Assembly: GCF_000687475.1 (NCBI RefSeq)
Contig: NC_057320.1
Location: 434,001-498,000, forward strand
Direction of reading: 5' to 3'
Length of the DNA stretch: 64,000 bases
From: Ustilaginoidea virens
Taxonomy: Eukaryota; Ascomycota; Sordariomycetes; Hypocreales; Clavicipitaceae
The position numbers were made by a program, and so were the translations under genes. Positions within the stretch are counted from its first letter, which is position 1; every line of letters begins with the position of its first letter. Of this stretch, positions 1 through 10,730 are shown in pieces. The notes below the pieces were generated by a model. The model was not told the DNA's origin. It saw only the letters and a program-made list of their open reading frames with translations, and did no database searches.

Positions 1-172
1 TGTTTGATTCAATGCCTGATTAGTCGCGCCAGAGCAAGACGGCAGCACATACAAAAGGCCACACCAAACGCCATCGAAAAGGGAAAGAAAAAAAGAAGAA
101 AAACAGTGAAAGAAGAAGAAAACAGCCTCCGAGCCGGGATACACATGGTTACGCAAATCCCACGGCAGTTTG

Positions 173-1456
173 CTAGTTCGCTGGGGGGTCATGAGGTAGA
201 AAATTACCCACAATCAACGCCGGCCTGTAAAGAAAATATTAGGCTGACGCCAGAACCGCAGGGGCAAAACTAAGAGAGAGAGAGAGGGGGGGGGGGCAAA
301 GGCTGACAATTTGTGATCATCACGACGAATCGTAAAGGAGAAGCAACACTTTATGACTGGGTGATTGGAAGTGTCGCTCGGGTTCTTCAACGAGCACGCC
401 GTCAGCAGCGTGTCATGCGCCGGGTCGAAGGCGATGGTGCCAAACTCCTCCCAATACCGCACCATGGACTCCTCGGTGAGAATCTCGTGCAAGGCGATTT
501 TGCCCTTGACCAAGAGTTAGCGCGCTGCAGATGATACTTGAACCCAAACAAGAAACGAACGGCTGGCCGAAGAAGAGGCAAGAGCATGGCGGGTAAAAAC
601 AGGGAAAAAAAAGAAAAAAAAAAGGAAAAAAAAAAAAAAAAAGGAAAAGAAAAGAAAACTCACATCCCGGAGCTGGTCGACACGGACGTTGATGAGCTCG
701 GCCATCTCTTTGTTGCCCCGGAATATCTCGCCTGTCCTCCTCCAGCAGCAGGCCGGGACCGCCATGGAGGCAAAGACGCGGTCATAGTCCATCAGCTGCT
801 TCTCGAACCACATCTCGACAATGATGAGCTGCATGTCCGTCAGCCCCTGGGCCTTTTCTCTAAACTTGGGCCGGAACTGGTTGATGGTGCGGAGTATCTT
901 CTGCTTGGATGAGGCCGCAATGTGGCCATCCAGATACTGGCCCAGGCGAGCGTATCCGTTGATGTAGTTGAAGGGTCTCAGTAAACCCGCGTCATACTTG
1001 GCGTGCAGCACCCGGGCCATGCGCTCCTCGGCATTGTCGTTGCCCGACGGATCGGCGGCTTGCAAGTAGTACTCGCGCGTCTTATCCGACGCCGAGTTGA
1101 GCTTCCTCTTGCCCTCCTTGCCGTCTTTCGGCGGAGGCGGCATCAAAGGGCCCTGACGGCCAGCCCTGGCGGAGACGTCGGCGTTGCTTGCGAAGCCTGG
1201 CAACATGTCGGATGGACCCGACTGTCCGAGCGCAACGAGCTGCCGAGATTCGTTGCCGTCGTCTAACAGGCCGTGGTGAAGCAGGTCGTTGAGTAGATTG
1301 AACTCGTGTGTCACGTGTGGAGCAATCATGTAGTTTGGATTGTACGAGCTCATGTTGTTGAAATTGTGCGCTGTGAGCCAGGCATCAGAGATGCCAGAGA
1401 CTATCAAACAGTTAACACGGTGTTTTCTTTCTCTCTTTCTTTCCTTTTTTTCGTTC

Positions 1457-1492
<36 letters not shown>

Positions 1493-1633
1493 GGTTGTCT
1501 TCTGGTCTCTCAGGGTGAGTGCGGGAGCACACTTTTCGACCTGGTCAAGTCGTCGAGAGCGACGAGGGTTGAGAAACACCGGCGGGGGAAATGCACCTCC
1601 ATGTACTCGCTTAGAGTATAAAACGGGCGCTGC

Positions 1634-1690
<57 letters not shown>

Positions 1691-2592
1691 CTGGGGGCAG
1701 GCTGGGCAGCAACTTACATTGATTCGCATTACCCGTGCCACGGTTATTCAGACCGGTTGCCTGCACGCCTGGGTCGGAACTTGGTGTGACCAGCGGCATG
1801 ACGTTTGCCTGGCCCAGAACGCCGCCAGCCCTCAAGCCAGGCGCAGGACGCTGTCGCATGCCCTCGACAGGCGGTGGGCCCATGGTGCTCGATATCGAAC
1901 TACGGGCGGCATCCGACGGTGCTTGTGACGGCGCGTCTTCTGGCTCCTGGACGGGGGAAGAAGGAGCCTTGCCATTCTTCAGCTTCTTGGTGTCGGCATC
2001 ACGGGGTTCGTCGTGGCAGAGATGTCCAATGTTACGTTTGATACACCTGGTACATGGTCGCTCCTGTACACGACATTAGTGGCGCTGCATTGCATGAGGG
2101 CGGCACGGAGCAGAGAAAGGGGGAAGAGTAGGGGGGGGGGGGGGGGGGGGGGGCGCAGTTTTGGGGGCAGAGGGCTGTCTTTGCCACCGTCTCGACGACG
2201 CAATAGCTCGACAGGGCCAGCTTGCTCCTCCTCGGTGCGCGGCTTATGCGAATGCGCGGTTCCGTGTAATACGTACGAGATCGCAGGTCATGTGCTTCGG
2301 TTGGGGGAGCGGATTAGCATTTCCCTTCTCTTTACCCTGTTCAGCAAACGAAGGACGAGAAACGGAGACTGAGGCGGCAACACGTCCATGTGCGTTGAAC
2401 GGCCGTTTCCCCTCCCGCCTTTCTTTTACTCATTTCCCTTCGTCCCCGTCCCACCCCCTCCTTTTCTCGGTGAATGAGGGGGAAGACGTCGTCGACAACG
2501 AAAAGGGGGCCGACTTACAGATCTTCGACAATACACGCAAGCTACTTTCTTGTCAGTCAATCAAGATACTCGTCGCGAGCAGGCGCAGGCAC

Positions 2593-2624
<32 letters not shown>

Positions 2625-2945
2625 CCCGGTGCCAAAAGATGGCAAGGCTGCAGCGATGAACACAGCTAGAGGCACAATCCTCGTTTCTTCTTCTTTTTCT
2701 TCTACTTCTATTCTTTTTTTCTGTCTCCCCGCCGGCAAGGTAGTCTCTTCTGCGGCAGCTGCACCCAACAGAGGATCAGGACGGGGCGTACCGTGATTGA
2801 CTTTGCGCCGCCTCTTGGGATTCTTGGCCGTCTTGGTGCTGGGGGCGCCGGCGGCGTGGGATCGGCCGCGCTGCGTGGCATCCGCTCTGGCCGCCTTGGC
2901 CGCCTTGACGCGCTCCAGCTGGGCAGCCTTGGGTTCTTGGTCCAT
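173..2945 (-). CDS. acuM: AcuM/Rds2-type Zn2Cys6 activator of gluconeogenesis with PAS-like domain
   Basis: Model: complement of 173-224, 308-504, 664-1370, 1718-2063, 2277-2294, 2519-2541 and 2792-2945, giving 498 residues. All phases agree. The zinc cluster is complete: Cys53, 56, 63, 69, 72 and 81, with spacing CX2CX6CX5CX2CX8C. It follows a basic stretch (KRRRKVNH) and contains ERPCTRCIKRNIGHLCHDE, the hallmark of the AcuM/Rds2 branch rather than AcuK/Ert1. A PAS-like region (about residues 375-490) holds WRRTGEIFRGNKE and EESMVRYWEEFGTIAFDPAHD, and the protein ends ALIVGNFLPHDPPAN. In Aspergillus AcuM works with AcuK to switch on gluconeogenic genes; that role is inferred here from the family. 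Odd points: exons of 23 and 18 nt encode the first half of the zinc cluster, and five of six introns contain homopolymer or dinucleotide tracts. The last intron uses GTCAGC as donor, its weakest junction. The start is the first ATG in frame with the basic region; an earlier exon cannot be excluded. Confidence 0.85.
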
Positions 2946-3640
2946 GATGCGAAAAGAAGGGGGTTCCCGAGCTGCTCCGTTGGCCGTTCGCCTCCCATTG
3001 GTTCTCGCCGTTACGCAGGACAGCCGGGCGGATGTCTCGTCATCTGGCCCCTCGGGAGGTTGCAGCCCTTTGTGCCTCGCTCTGCGTGTTGCGGCTTGAT
3101 TCTGCTCTTCTTACGGCTGCGCCAAGGGCAGACACGGCATGTTGGGGGGGGGGGGCCGTCGTCTGGTATCGGGTGCGACAAGAAGGCAATCAAGTTTCCC
3201 TCGTTTTCTTTTTTTTTTCTCCTTCCTCCTTTCCCTCCGCCTTCCCGGGGCCCCGTGTTCCTGGTCGCAGCGCTTCTGGATTTATCTCTCTCTTTTTCCG
3301 TCTATAGTTTTTCCCCCTCTCCGTCCGCAGCGGAGTGTTGCGTGTGCGAGTGTGTGTGCGAGTGTGTGTGTACACACCCGGGAGAGGCAAAGATTGGTTG
3401 CGCAACGAAGCGATGCGCCGCCGGCGGGGGAGAGCGAAGCTGGAAATTGCGAGATTTATTCCCTGGTCGGATCAGTGTTCGACTTTATTTAAAGCCCGGG
3501 GGATGCGCGGGAAAGCGTTTGGAAATGGGGGGGGGGGGGAGAGGAGCTGAGGAAACGAGGCACGAGAGCAGAAGCAGACACGGGGTGGGGGAACATTGAT
3601 ACTGTCAGGTACGCAATACATACATACAAACATGTAGACA

Positions 3641-3703
3641 TACCTACCTAGGTACCTTACCTACCTACCTAGGTAGGTACCTACAGGTAGGTAGGTACCT
3701 ACT
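3641..3703. repeat. Array of TAGGTA/TACCTA palindromic units
   Basis: The array consists of overlapping CCTA and TAGG units with two exact copies of the palindrome TAGGTACCTA at 3674-3683 and 3692-3701. The same decamer occurs at 21691-21700 and 62355-62364, all intergenic. The sequence could fold into hairpins. Confidence 0.85.
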
Positions 3704-4484
3704 TATCAGTTACTGTACTAGCGCACCGTGCCCCAGCAGCCAACCCGCCAGCTCCGGCGTAGGCCAAGTTCGCCCGCCCTCGACGTCTTGGGCTTGGAGG
3801 TTCCAGGCCAAGGCCAGACTGCCCCCACCCACTTTCCCAAGACCTTTCAGCGGGGCATCACATGAAAAAACCAGGAACGCCCAGACGCAGTCGACGACGG
3901 TTGATTTGGGTTGACCCCGTCGGGGAGAGAGGGAGAGCGGGCGGGTTCGTCTGAACAAAGCCGCTTGCGGAGGCTCCAGCCGAGGCCGAGTGATCCCGAG
4001 GCTGGCTAGCCGACAAGTCGACCGTGATGGTGGCCGCGACGGTGGCCGCGGAGCAACCTGATCCGACTCTCCAACGGCCGAGACGAGATGGGATGCCAAA
4101 GGCAGACGCGCAGTGGCAATTCTTGGAAAATGCACCTCTCGTGTTAGAGACTCTGAGAACGGTACCATGTCAGCATAACAGTACATGGCTCTCGTGTTAT
4201 TTTCCTTCTCAAAGAGACTCTGAGAACATTACCGTGCATACATCAATCAGTACACGCATGGATAAACGGTACGGCTGTCCTCGTTATTGAACACATGCAT
4301 GGACTCCTTGCACTATATAGCATCGCGCATGCATCACTTATACAAGGCGCGCCCTGCCGTATATTCTACGATATGATGCCGACCCCCAAAGCACCTCCCT
4401 AGGCAGGCACCTGTCAGCACGTGAGGAGGTATGCAAGCACGCGGCACCCCCCTGTTCAAGTCTGGAAGGAGAATATGCTCCTCG

Positions 4485-4517
4485 ATGCTCATGCTCATGC
4501 TCATGCTCATGCTCATG
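4485..4517. repeat. (ATGCTC)5 hexanucleotide microsatellite
   Basis: Five perfect ATGCTC units followed by ATG, 33 nt in all, downstream of the xanthine dehydrogenase stop codon. No gene covers it. Confidence 0.95.
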
Positions 4518-4647
4518 TTCCGTGCTTCCGTGCTCGTCCGGCTCCAACTGGTCTATAGCGCGTGATCCCCCGTCTGCCCGTATGCAAAGCTACCCTCGTC
4601 ACAAGTCGTCAACCCACACGCCATATGCCGAATAATCAACGTCTCCC

Positions 4648-6441
4648 TCAGATGACAACAAAAAAGCTCTCTTCGCCCTCCTTGGCCGCTACCCTCGCCC
4701 GCCTCATAATCTCATCCTCGCAGGCCAGCCGGATGCGCTCCGGCGTCGCCGGGCTCTGCAGCCTCAGCAACCCCTCGCTGTGGTCCCTTCCGACCTCGGC
4801 CGCCACCCCCGCCCTTCTCCTCGCCGACTTGAGGGCGTCCCGGATGGCGAAGAAGACGGCGCTGCCCATGAAGAGCGGCGGCTCCCCCACGCCCCGGCTG
4901 CGCTGGATGGTGCGCAGCTCCTTCCACTCCACGTCCTTGAGCAGCGTCACGTTGAGCTCCTGCGGGATGTCGCGGAAGCCGGGGATCTTGTACGCCCCCG
5001 GGCCCCGGGTGAACAGGTTGCCCGCCATGGGCCCGCCGCGCAGCCACAGCGACTCCTCCATGGTAAAGAGCCCCATGCCCTGCACGAAGGCGCCTTGGAT
5101 CTGGCCGTAGTCGATCGACGGGTTGAGGGACTGCCCGACGTCCATCTTGATGTCGGCCCGGAGGCAGGTCCACGTCCCCGTCAACGTGTCGATTTCCACC
5201 TCGGCGGCGGCGACGCCCTGGGTGAAGTAGAAGAACATCTTGCCCCTGTTCTCGCCCCACACGTAGCCGATCTCGGGCGTCTTGTAGAACCCCTGGGCCG
5301 AGAGGTTGACGCGGTCCATGTAGGCTGCGTGGGCGATGGCCTTCATCGTGGCGTCGGCTCCCAGGGCCGCGCGGTACGGTGCCAGGCGTTCGTTGAGCTG
5401 CTGGCAGGCGTTGAAGGCTGCGTAGCCGTTGAGGTCGGACGAGACAGAGGCCGCCGTCGCGGATGCGTTGGCGACTGTGTTTGTGGCCGTCTCGGAGATG
5501 AGGACGCTCTCCAGGGGCACGCCGAGGGCCTGCGCGACAATCATGGTGATCTTTGTGTGCAGGCCCTGGCCCATTTCCGTGCCCCCGTGAGCCACCAGGA
5601 CCGAGCCGTCGTGGTAGATGTGCACCAAGCATCCGGCCTGGTTGAGAAACAGCGCAGTGAAGGAGATGCCAAACTTTGTGGGGATCAAGGCCATGCCTCT
5701 CTTGCGCCACCTGTGGTCTTCGTTGAACCCCGACACCAAGGCTTTCCGCACCTCGTAGTCGCTTTCGTCCTTGACTTGCTTCCACATGAGAGGCACATGC
5801 CAGTCCTCAATCTCTTGGTTGAAGTGGGTGATGTCATGAGGTTTGTAGAGGTTGATTTCGCGCAGCGTCTCGACCGGCATGCCGAGACGATCGGCCACTT
5901 CTTCCATGTACGTCTCGGCGATGAACATGCCCTGTGGTCCGCCAAAGCCTCTGAACGCCGTGTTGGACATTGTGTTTGTCCTGCAGGCCCGACCTCGAAC
6001 AGTCATGTTGGGGATAAAGTAGCAGCCGTCAGAGTGGCTCATGGCCCGCTCGACGACCGCAGCGCTTAGGTCCAAAGTCCATCCGCCATTGTTGTAGATG
6101 TCAAGGTCGACGGCCTGGATCCTACCATCCTTGTTGACACCAACCTTGTAGTAGGCAAGGAATGGATGCCTCTGGCCTGTTGTGACCATGTCTTCTTCAC
6201 GGGTTAGCATGCAACGGACGGGTCGGCCTGTCTTGTGGGCAGCTAGAGCGACGGAAGAGCTGAGGAGCACAGAGCGAGTCTCTTTACCACCAAAGCCACC
6301 GCCGAGTCGTTTCACTCTCACGGTGATTCGGTTTGCGGGAACGTTGCACACTTGGGCAGCAAATACTTGACTGTCCAAGGTAAAGCATTTAGCCATCAAA
6401 GGTTCATACCACACAAGAAGAGAAAAGGGGGGGGGTTCAGG

Positions 6442-6488
<47 letters not shown>

Positions 6489-9134
6489 ACTCACGTTTCA
6501 CTGGTATTTTGCGTGCTAGCAAATATCTCCATCTCGCCATCTTCGCGCTTGGGCACCGCAACGCAGGCCATGGTTTCAAGGTAAAAATGCTCCTGGCCGC
6601 CCATGCGAGCCGTGCCGGTAAAGATGTGGTCGCAGTTTTTGAATGCGGCTTCCGCATCACCTTTTTTGATCTCGCGGTATTCCGGATGGAAGCTCCTCTT
6701 GGCGATGGCGTCTTCCATGGTTAGGATGGCGGGCAGCTCTTCGTACTCAACCGTGACGGCTCTGGCTGCTTCGGCGGCTCTGTTTGCCGAGGTGGCCAGA
6801 ATCATGGCAATGGCCTGGCCTGCCGTGTGGACCTCGCCCTCGGCGAAAAAGACTTCGTCAAAGCGCAGCGGTCCAAACTTATTCGCTTCGGCTGACGGCA
6901 TATCGTTGGCGTCGACGTAATCGACAACGCCAGGCATGTCAAGAGCCTTGGAGAAGTCAACCGACTTGATCCTGGCGTGCGCTTTGGTGGACAGGACCCA
7001 GCAGCCAAAGAGTTCGTTCTTCAGGGCAGGAATGTCGTCGGTATACTGTGCTTCGCCGGTGGTTTGTCTCAAAGCTGCAAGATGCGGGTTCGACTTTCCA
7101 GTAACTTCTCTCTCATAAGCAGCCGCAGAGGTCTCGTCAATTGATCCCTTGGAAATTTCTCGCTCAAGCTCATCCACAGCCTCCTTGTCCACATGCTCGC
7201 TCGGCCCATCCAGCTTGGTCAAGACGTCGTGGTAAAAGCGATAGAAGAAACCCAACGCCAAAGCTTTCCGATACGACGCCATGCCGCCAGGAACGCTGTG
7301 CTGCATGTCGAAATCGGTTTCCAAAGCACCCATCACACCTTCAAGGGTCTCAAGCTCGGCAAACTTCCTGCCAACAAGGTACATCGTCGCCGTCTTTGCA
7401 GAGCAGGTGGTGGCCGCCATGCCGCCGTAGATGAGGTTGCACGCAGTGACCATGCCGTCGTCATCCAACTTGACTCGCAGCGCCCCGGTAACGATGGCGA
7501 TATCGTCGTCCTTGCGCTTCGCCTGCTTATAAGCCCGGTAAAACTCGTTCTTGGCCGCGGTCACCGGAATCCTGATGGAAGTGATGACGGCATCGGGGGC
7601 CAGAGCGGTTGTGCGGTATCCGGTGAAGAACGAAGCCACCGGAATCTCCTTTTCCTGTGTAGCAGACCGGGTGACGAGAACAGCATCCGCAGCCCATAAT
7701 GCAGGGTTCAGGTCAGAGATGGGCGACGCAGTCACCAAGTTCCCCGCCGGCGTGCCTACATTTCGAATCTGTCGTCCAGCAAAGAACTTCAACTGCTTCA
7801 AAATGTTCTCAAACACTTGGCCCCTTGCGCGGCCGTAATGTCTGACAGCCTTTTCGCATATGCCTTCGAGGTCCGTCAGGATGACGTTGCCGCCAACTTG
7901 AATGTGATGCTCGTCAAACTCGTACTGCCGAAGTTCGGCAATGTCACCAACAAACACCGAGGCGGGGTACTGAAGAGCCTTGAACTTTATCTCGATCTGA
8001 GTTTCACTGCTTCCACCGATAATTTTGGCCTGCGGGAGCACGTTTTTGATTTGAAGAAGCTGTTCTAGCGTGGTCGGTCGATACCACTTTTTGCGCTTAT
8101 TACCAAACGCCAGCGGTCGCAGCTCATGCTTCTTCAGAGCGGGCGGGAAGATGAGTTCCGTATCCGGGTTGTACTCTATGAAGCCCGGAGGAGTGAACCG
8201 TTTGATGGGCTGATCATCCGAAACCTTGTTCTGCATGCAACAGCCCCTGGCATCCCCTGGCGGGGGACAGGCCGCGTTTTGCATGCAGCAGCCACGACCT
8301 CCAGAGCCAATTGCAACCTGGTCAATGTCCCCGTCCACGATCTGCATGTGTGACCCGCGAGCTTGCATGTCCTTCGCTCCATTCACGCCGTTACCGTTGC
8401 TCTTGCAGCATGCCCGGGCAGTAGTAGCCTTTGAAGGTCCATTCCGGAATGACTGCTCAACGGTGAATGTTTTGGCGGCGTCGAGAATGGGCCGGTATCC
8501 CGTGCATCGGCAAAGATTGCCGTCAAAGCACTCCTCCACGTCATGGCGCGTTGGGGCCTCATTGTTTCTCAGCAGGGCATACAAGCTCATGACGATGCCG
8601 GGGGTGCAGAAACCGCACTGACTACCGTTCCCCTTGGCCACTCGTTCCTGAGCGGGATGCGGACGTTTTGTGTTGCCGATGCCCTCGATGGTGATGACAT
8701 GCTTGCCATCCAGGCTCACCAGCGGCGCGAGACAGGCGTTTACACTGGCATGATAGATCTGTTTGGTGGTCGGGTTATATTGGCTCACAACAATGGTGCA
8801 AGCACCGCATCCACCTTCTCCGCAACCACTTGAGGGTAGTTGGGAGGCGCGTCAGTTGATGTGTCACGGTGCAAAGTTTACAGGATAAACGGGTGATTGA
8901 TTTCACGAGCGCTGGCGCTTGGGGACCTCTGGATACGTACAGCTTTGTCCCCGTCAAACCGATGCCTCGGAGGTATTCGAGGACGGTAATCTCAGGATCA
9001 ATCTCATCCAGAACCACCTTGGTCCCGTTCAGGTAGAACCTCAGGGTATCGTCAAACTCGGCGGTCAGAGCGTCCAGGGTTCCCGGGAGAAGCCCTCGCT
9101 CGCCCCGCTCACTTGAGACGTCGAGGGTAGCCAT
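4648..9134 (-). CDS. hxA: Xanthine dehydrogenase (purine hydroxylase I)
   Basis: Model: complement of 4648-6370, 6495-8828 and 8941-9134, giving 1416 residues, the usual size for fungal XDH. The enzyme oxidises hypoxanthine and xanthine to uric acid using NAD+. Domains in order: two N-terminal [2Fe-2S] centres (CGEGGCGAC at about residues 67-75, then QCGFCTPG and CRCTGYRPI), the FAD domain (GGSSETQIEIKF, RQIRNVGTPAGN), and the molybdopterin domain with RLGGGFGGKE, RGFGGPQG, GTEMGQGL and the catalytic-Glu motif GVGEPP. It ends EGEESFFVVI. A Cys-rich linker between the Fe-S and FAD parts carries GCCMQN twice. Intron 1 (112 nt) interrupts just before the first Fe-S motif. Intron 2 (124 nt) contains a run of 41 A on the + strand (T in the transcript), starting 8 nt after a GTGAGT donor. 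In relatives the gene is induced by purines and nitrogen limitation; I identified no such site here. Confidence 0.95.
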
Positions 9135-10730
9135 GAGTGGCGGACAGCTCGCTGTTGAGCCGATATATCACGCTCGCAGGTTAGCAATAGCGTCCAGAGG
9201 CAGCAGAGAAGCGATGACGGATTGTATGCTAGGGATTTTTGCGCAACGACGGCAGTGGGGGAAGAGGCCAAGCTGATGATACATGTTGCCACACTCAGCA
9301 AACAACGGACGCGCGAGACGGGCAGAGAGTCAAGACAAAAAGGACAAACGAGACTCACAGACGGGGGGGGGATCGACGGGGTCCAGCTCGGGCTTCTGAG
9401 GTCCACCAGGTGGCGTCTTAGGGCCTGGTTGCTTGATTGCTGAACGGGGAGGTTATCTCCACTCTCGACGTCCGTCACAGCTGCCCATACACTCTCATGT
9501 CCAGGATTCCCACTGATCCCACGTTGCAGGCAGACAGACGGCAGACTCTGTTCAGTCTGGAATGCAAGGAGGGAGGAATGCAGGGAGTTGGGTGGGCGAG
9601 GCTGGGTGGATGAAGTGATGGCAATTGCAAATCGACCATGGACTTTTGAAAGGGCCTGGCTGGCTGACTGGAACCATTGACATGAACCAGAGCCCCCCGC
9701 CATTCCAGCCGTCAACTGGTCAGGGGCAGGCTTTTGTGACGCGGGGCATTGATCCTAGCGGAGATGTTGACGGCTGACGTAGTCCGTACAGAGTACAGGG
9801 TGGTAGCCCCGCGGACCCGGCGGAAACCAAGACAGGCCCCGTGATTCTCCCTCGTCGCCACTGGGCTTTCGCATGGCGAATCGAGGCGCGCCAGACCAGG
9901 CGCTTTCCAGGGCTTGTCCCGCCGTCAAAAGGCCCCACCACCACCACCACCACCACCACCACCACCGCGGGGTGCGTCTTGTTGGGCGTTTGATGTCATC
10001 AATTTCATCTCATCGCCGGTAACGGCTGGGCCATGGCATCCTTGTCCTCTCCGCCTGTTTTTCGCCACCCAGCCTCAAATCCTACCGGAAGATCCGCCCG
10101 CCATTCCCCTGCGAGTCCAGAAAAACCCAACCAGCCGTCCGTCAATGGTTGGCGACCCCCTCGACGGTTATCCACGGGTCCCAACAACAGCGGGGTTCAG
10201 ATGCGCCCCCCCCCAATGAACTTGGTCTGGTCCTCACATGCAATCAAACTGCTGCTTGCTATGTATTTACCGCCCTCTAAACCCATTCCACGCCCAGATA
10301 TGCAGCAGCCGACGAAACACAAACACGACACGGCCTGTCGGGTTCGAAAAATCAGCTCGTTCCGAACCGTCCCCCATGGAAAAGAGTCGCACAGGCACGC
10401 ATTATATATCTAGCCAGATGCTGCTTAGGTCCCGGACAGAGCATGCAATGAGAATCCCTAGTCTTGCATTTTCCCGCATGCAACTATTAAACAGAACTTT
10501 GGTCATGCCATAAGCTCGTCTCCAGTTTGGCACTGTGGGGAAGTGTGCTGTGCTGTGCTGTGCTGACACAAGATCAAGGTTCAGGTTACTACAGTAGTCC
10601 GTACATGTAGCTCTAAAACATCTGGTTTAGCTCTAAAGAACCAACCCCTCCTACATACCACGTTCGGACCCCATGCCGTGTGGAATCTTTCAGTACCCAG
10701 ATTTCTTTTTATTACTCAAGTCCGTCCCAT
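9135..10730. other. Intergenic region between xanthine dehydrogenase and the aminotransferase
   Basis: This 1.6-kb stretch contains the xanthine dehydrogenase promoter (its 9135 side) and the 3' flank of the aminotransferase. I find no coherent coding region on either strand. Low-complexity pieces are a CCA microsatellite at 9935-9966, a G-run near 9364 and a GTGCT pentamer repeat at 10545-10565. Confidence 0.5.
9935..9966. repeat. (CCA)n trinucleotide microsatellite
   Basis: More than ten perfect CCA units. It lies in intergenic DNA about 0.8 kb upstream of the xanthine dehydrogenase start codon. Confidence 0.95.

Larger units (their letters stand above)
2946..4647. other. Intergenic region upstream of acuM and downstream of xanthine dehydrogenase
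   Basis: I see no supportable gene in this 1.7-kb stretch. It holds the acuM promoter side, with GT/GTGTGTGCGA microsatellite sequence near 3340-3375, a G-run near 3530, the palindromic repeat array at 3641-3703 and a hexanucleotide repeat at 4485-4517. A reading frame on the minus strand at about 3710-4186 lacks any recognisable motif and is Arg/Pro-rich, which fits chance openness in GC-rich DNA. Confidence 0.5.

Noticed and set aside
1412..1741. Arg-Glu-Arg-Glu repeats and poly-Lys frames in the acuM intron
   Set aside because: They are translations of CT and A/T simple repeats.
4334..4547. MSMSMSMS and EHEHEHEH repeat peptides
   Set aside because: They come from the ATGCTC microsatellite with no other coding evidence.
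4712..5785. Long Arg/Gly/His-rich frames opposite and within xanthine dehydrogenase
   Set aside because: They lie inside a well-supported gene and are shadows of its codon bias.
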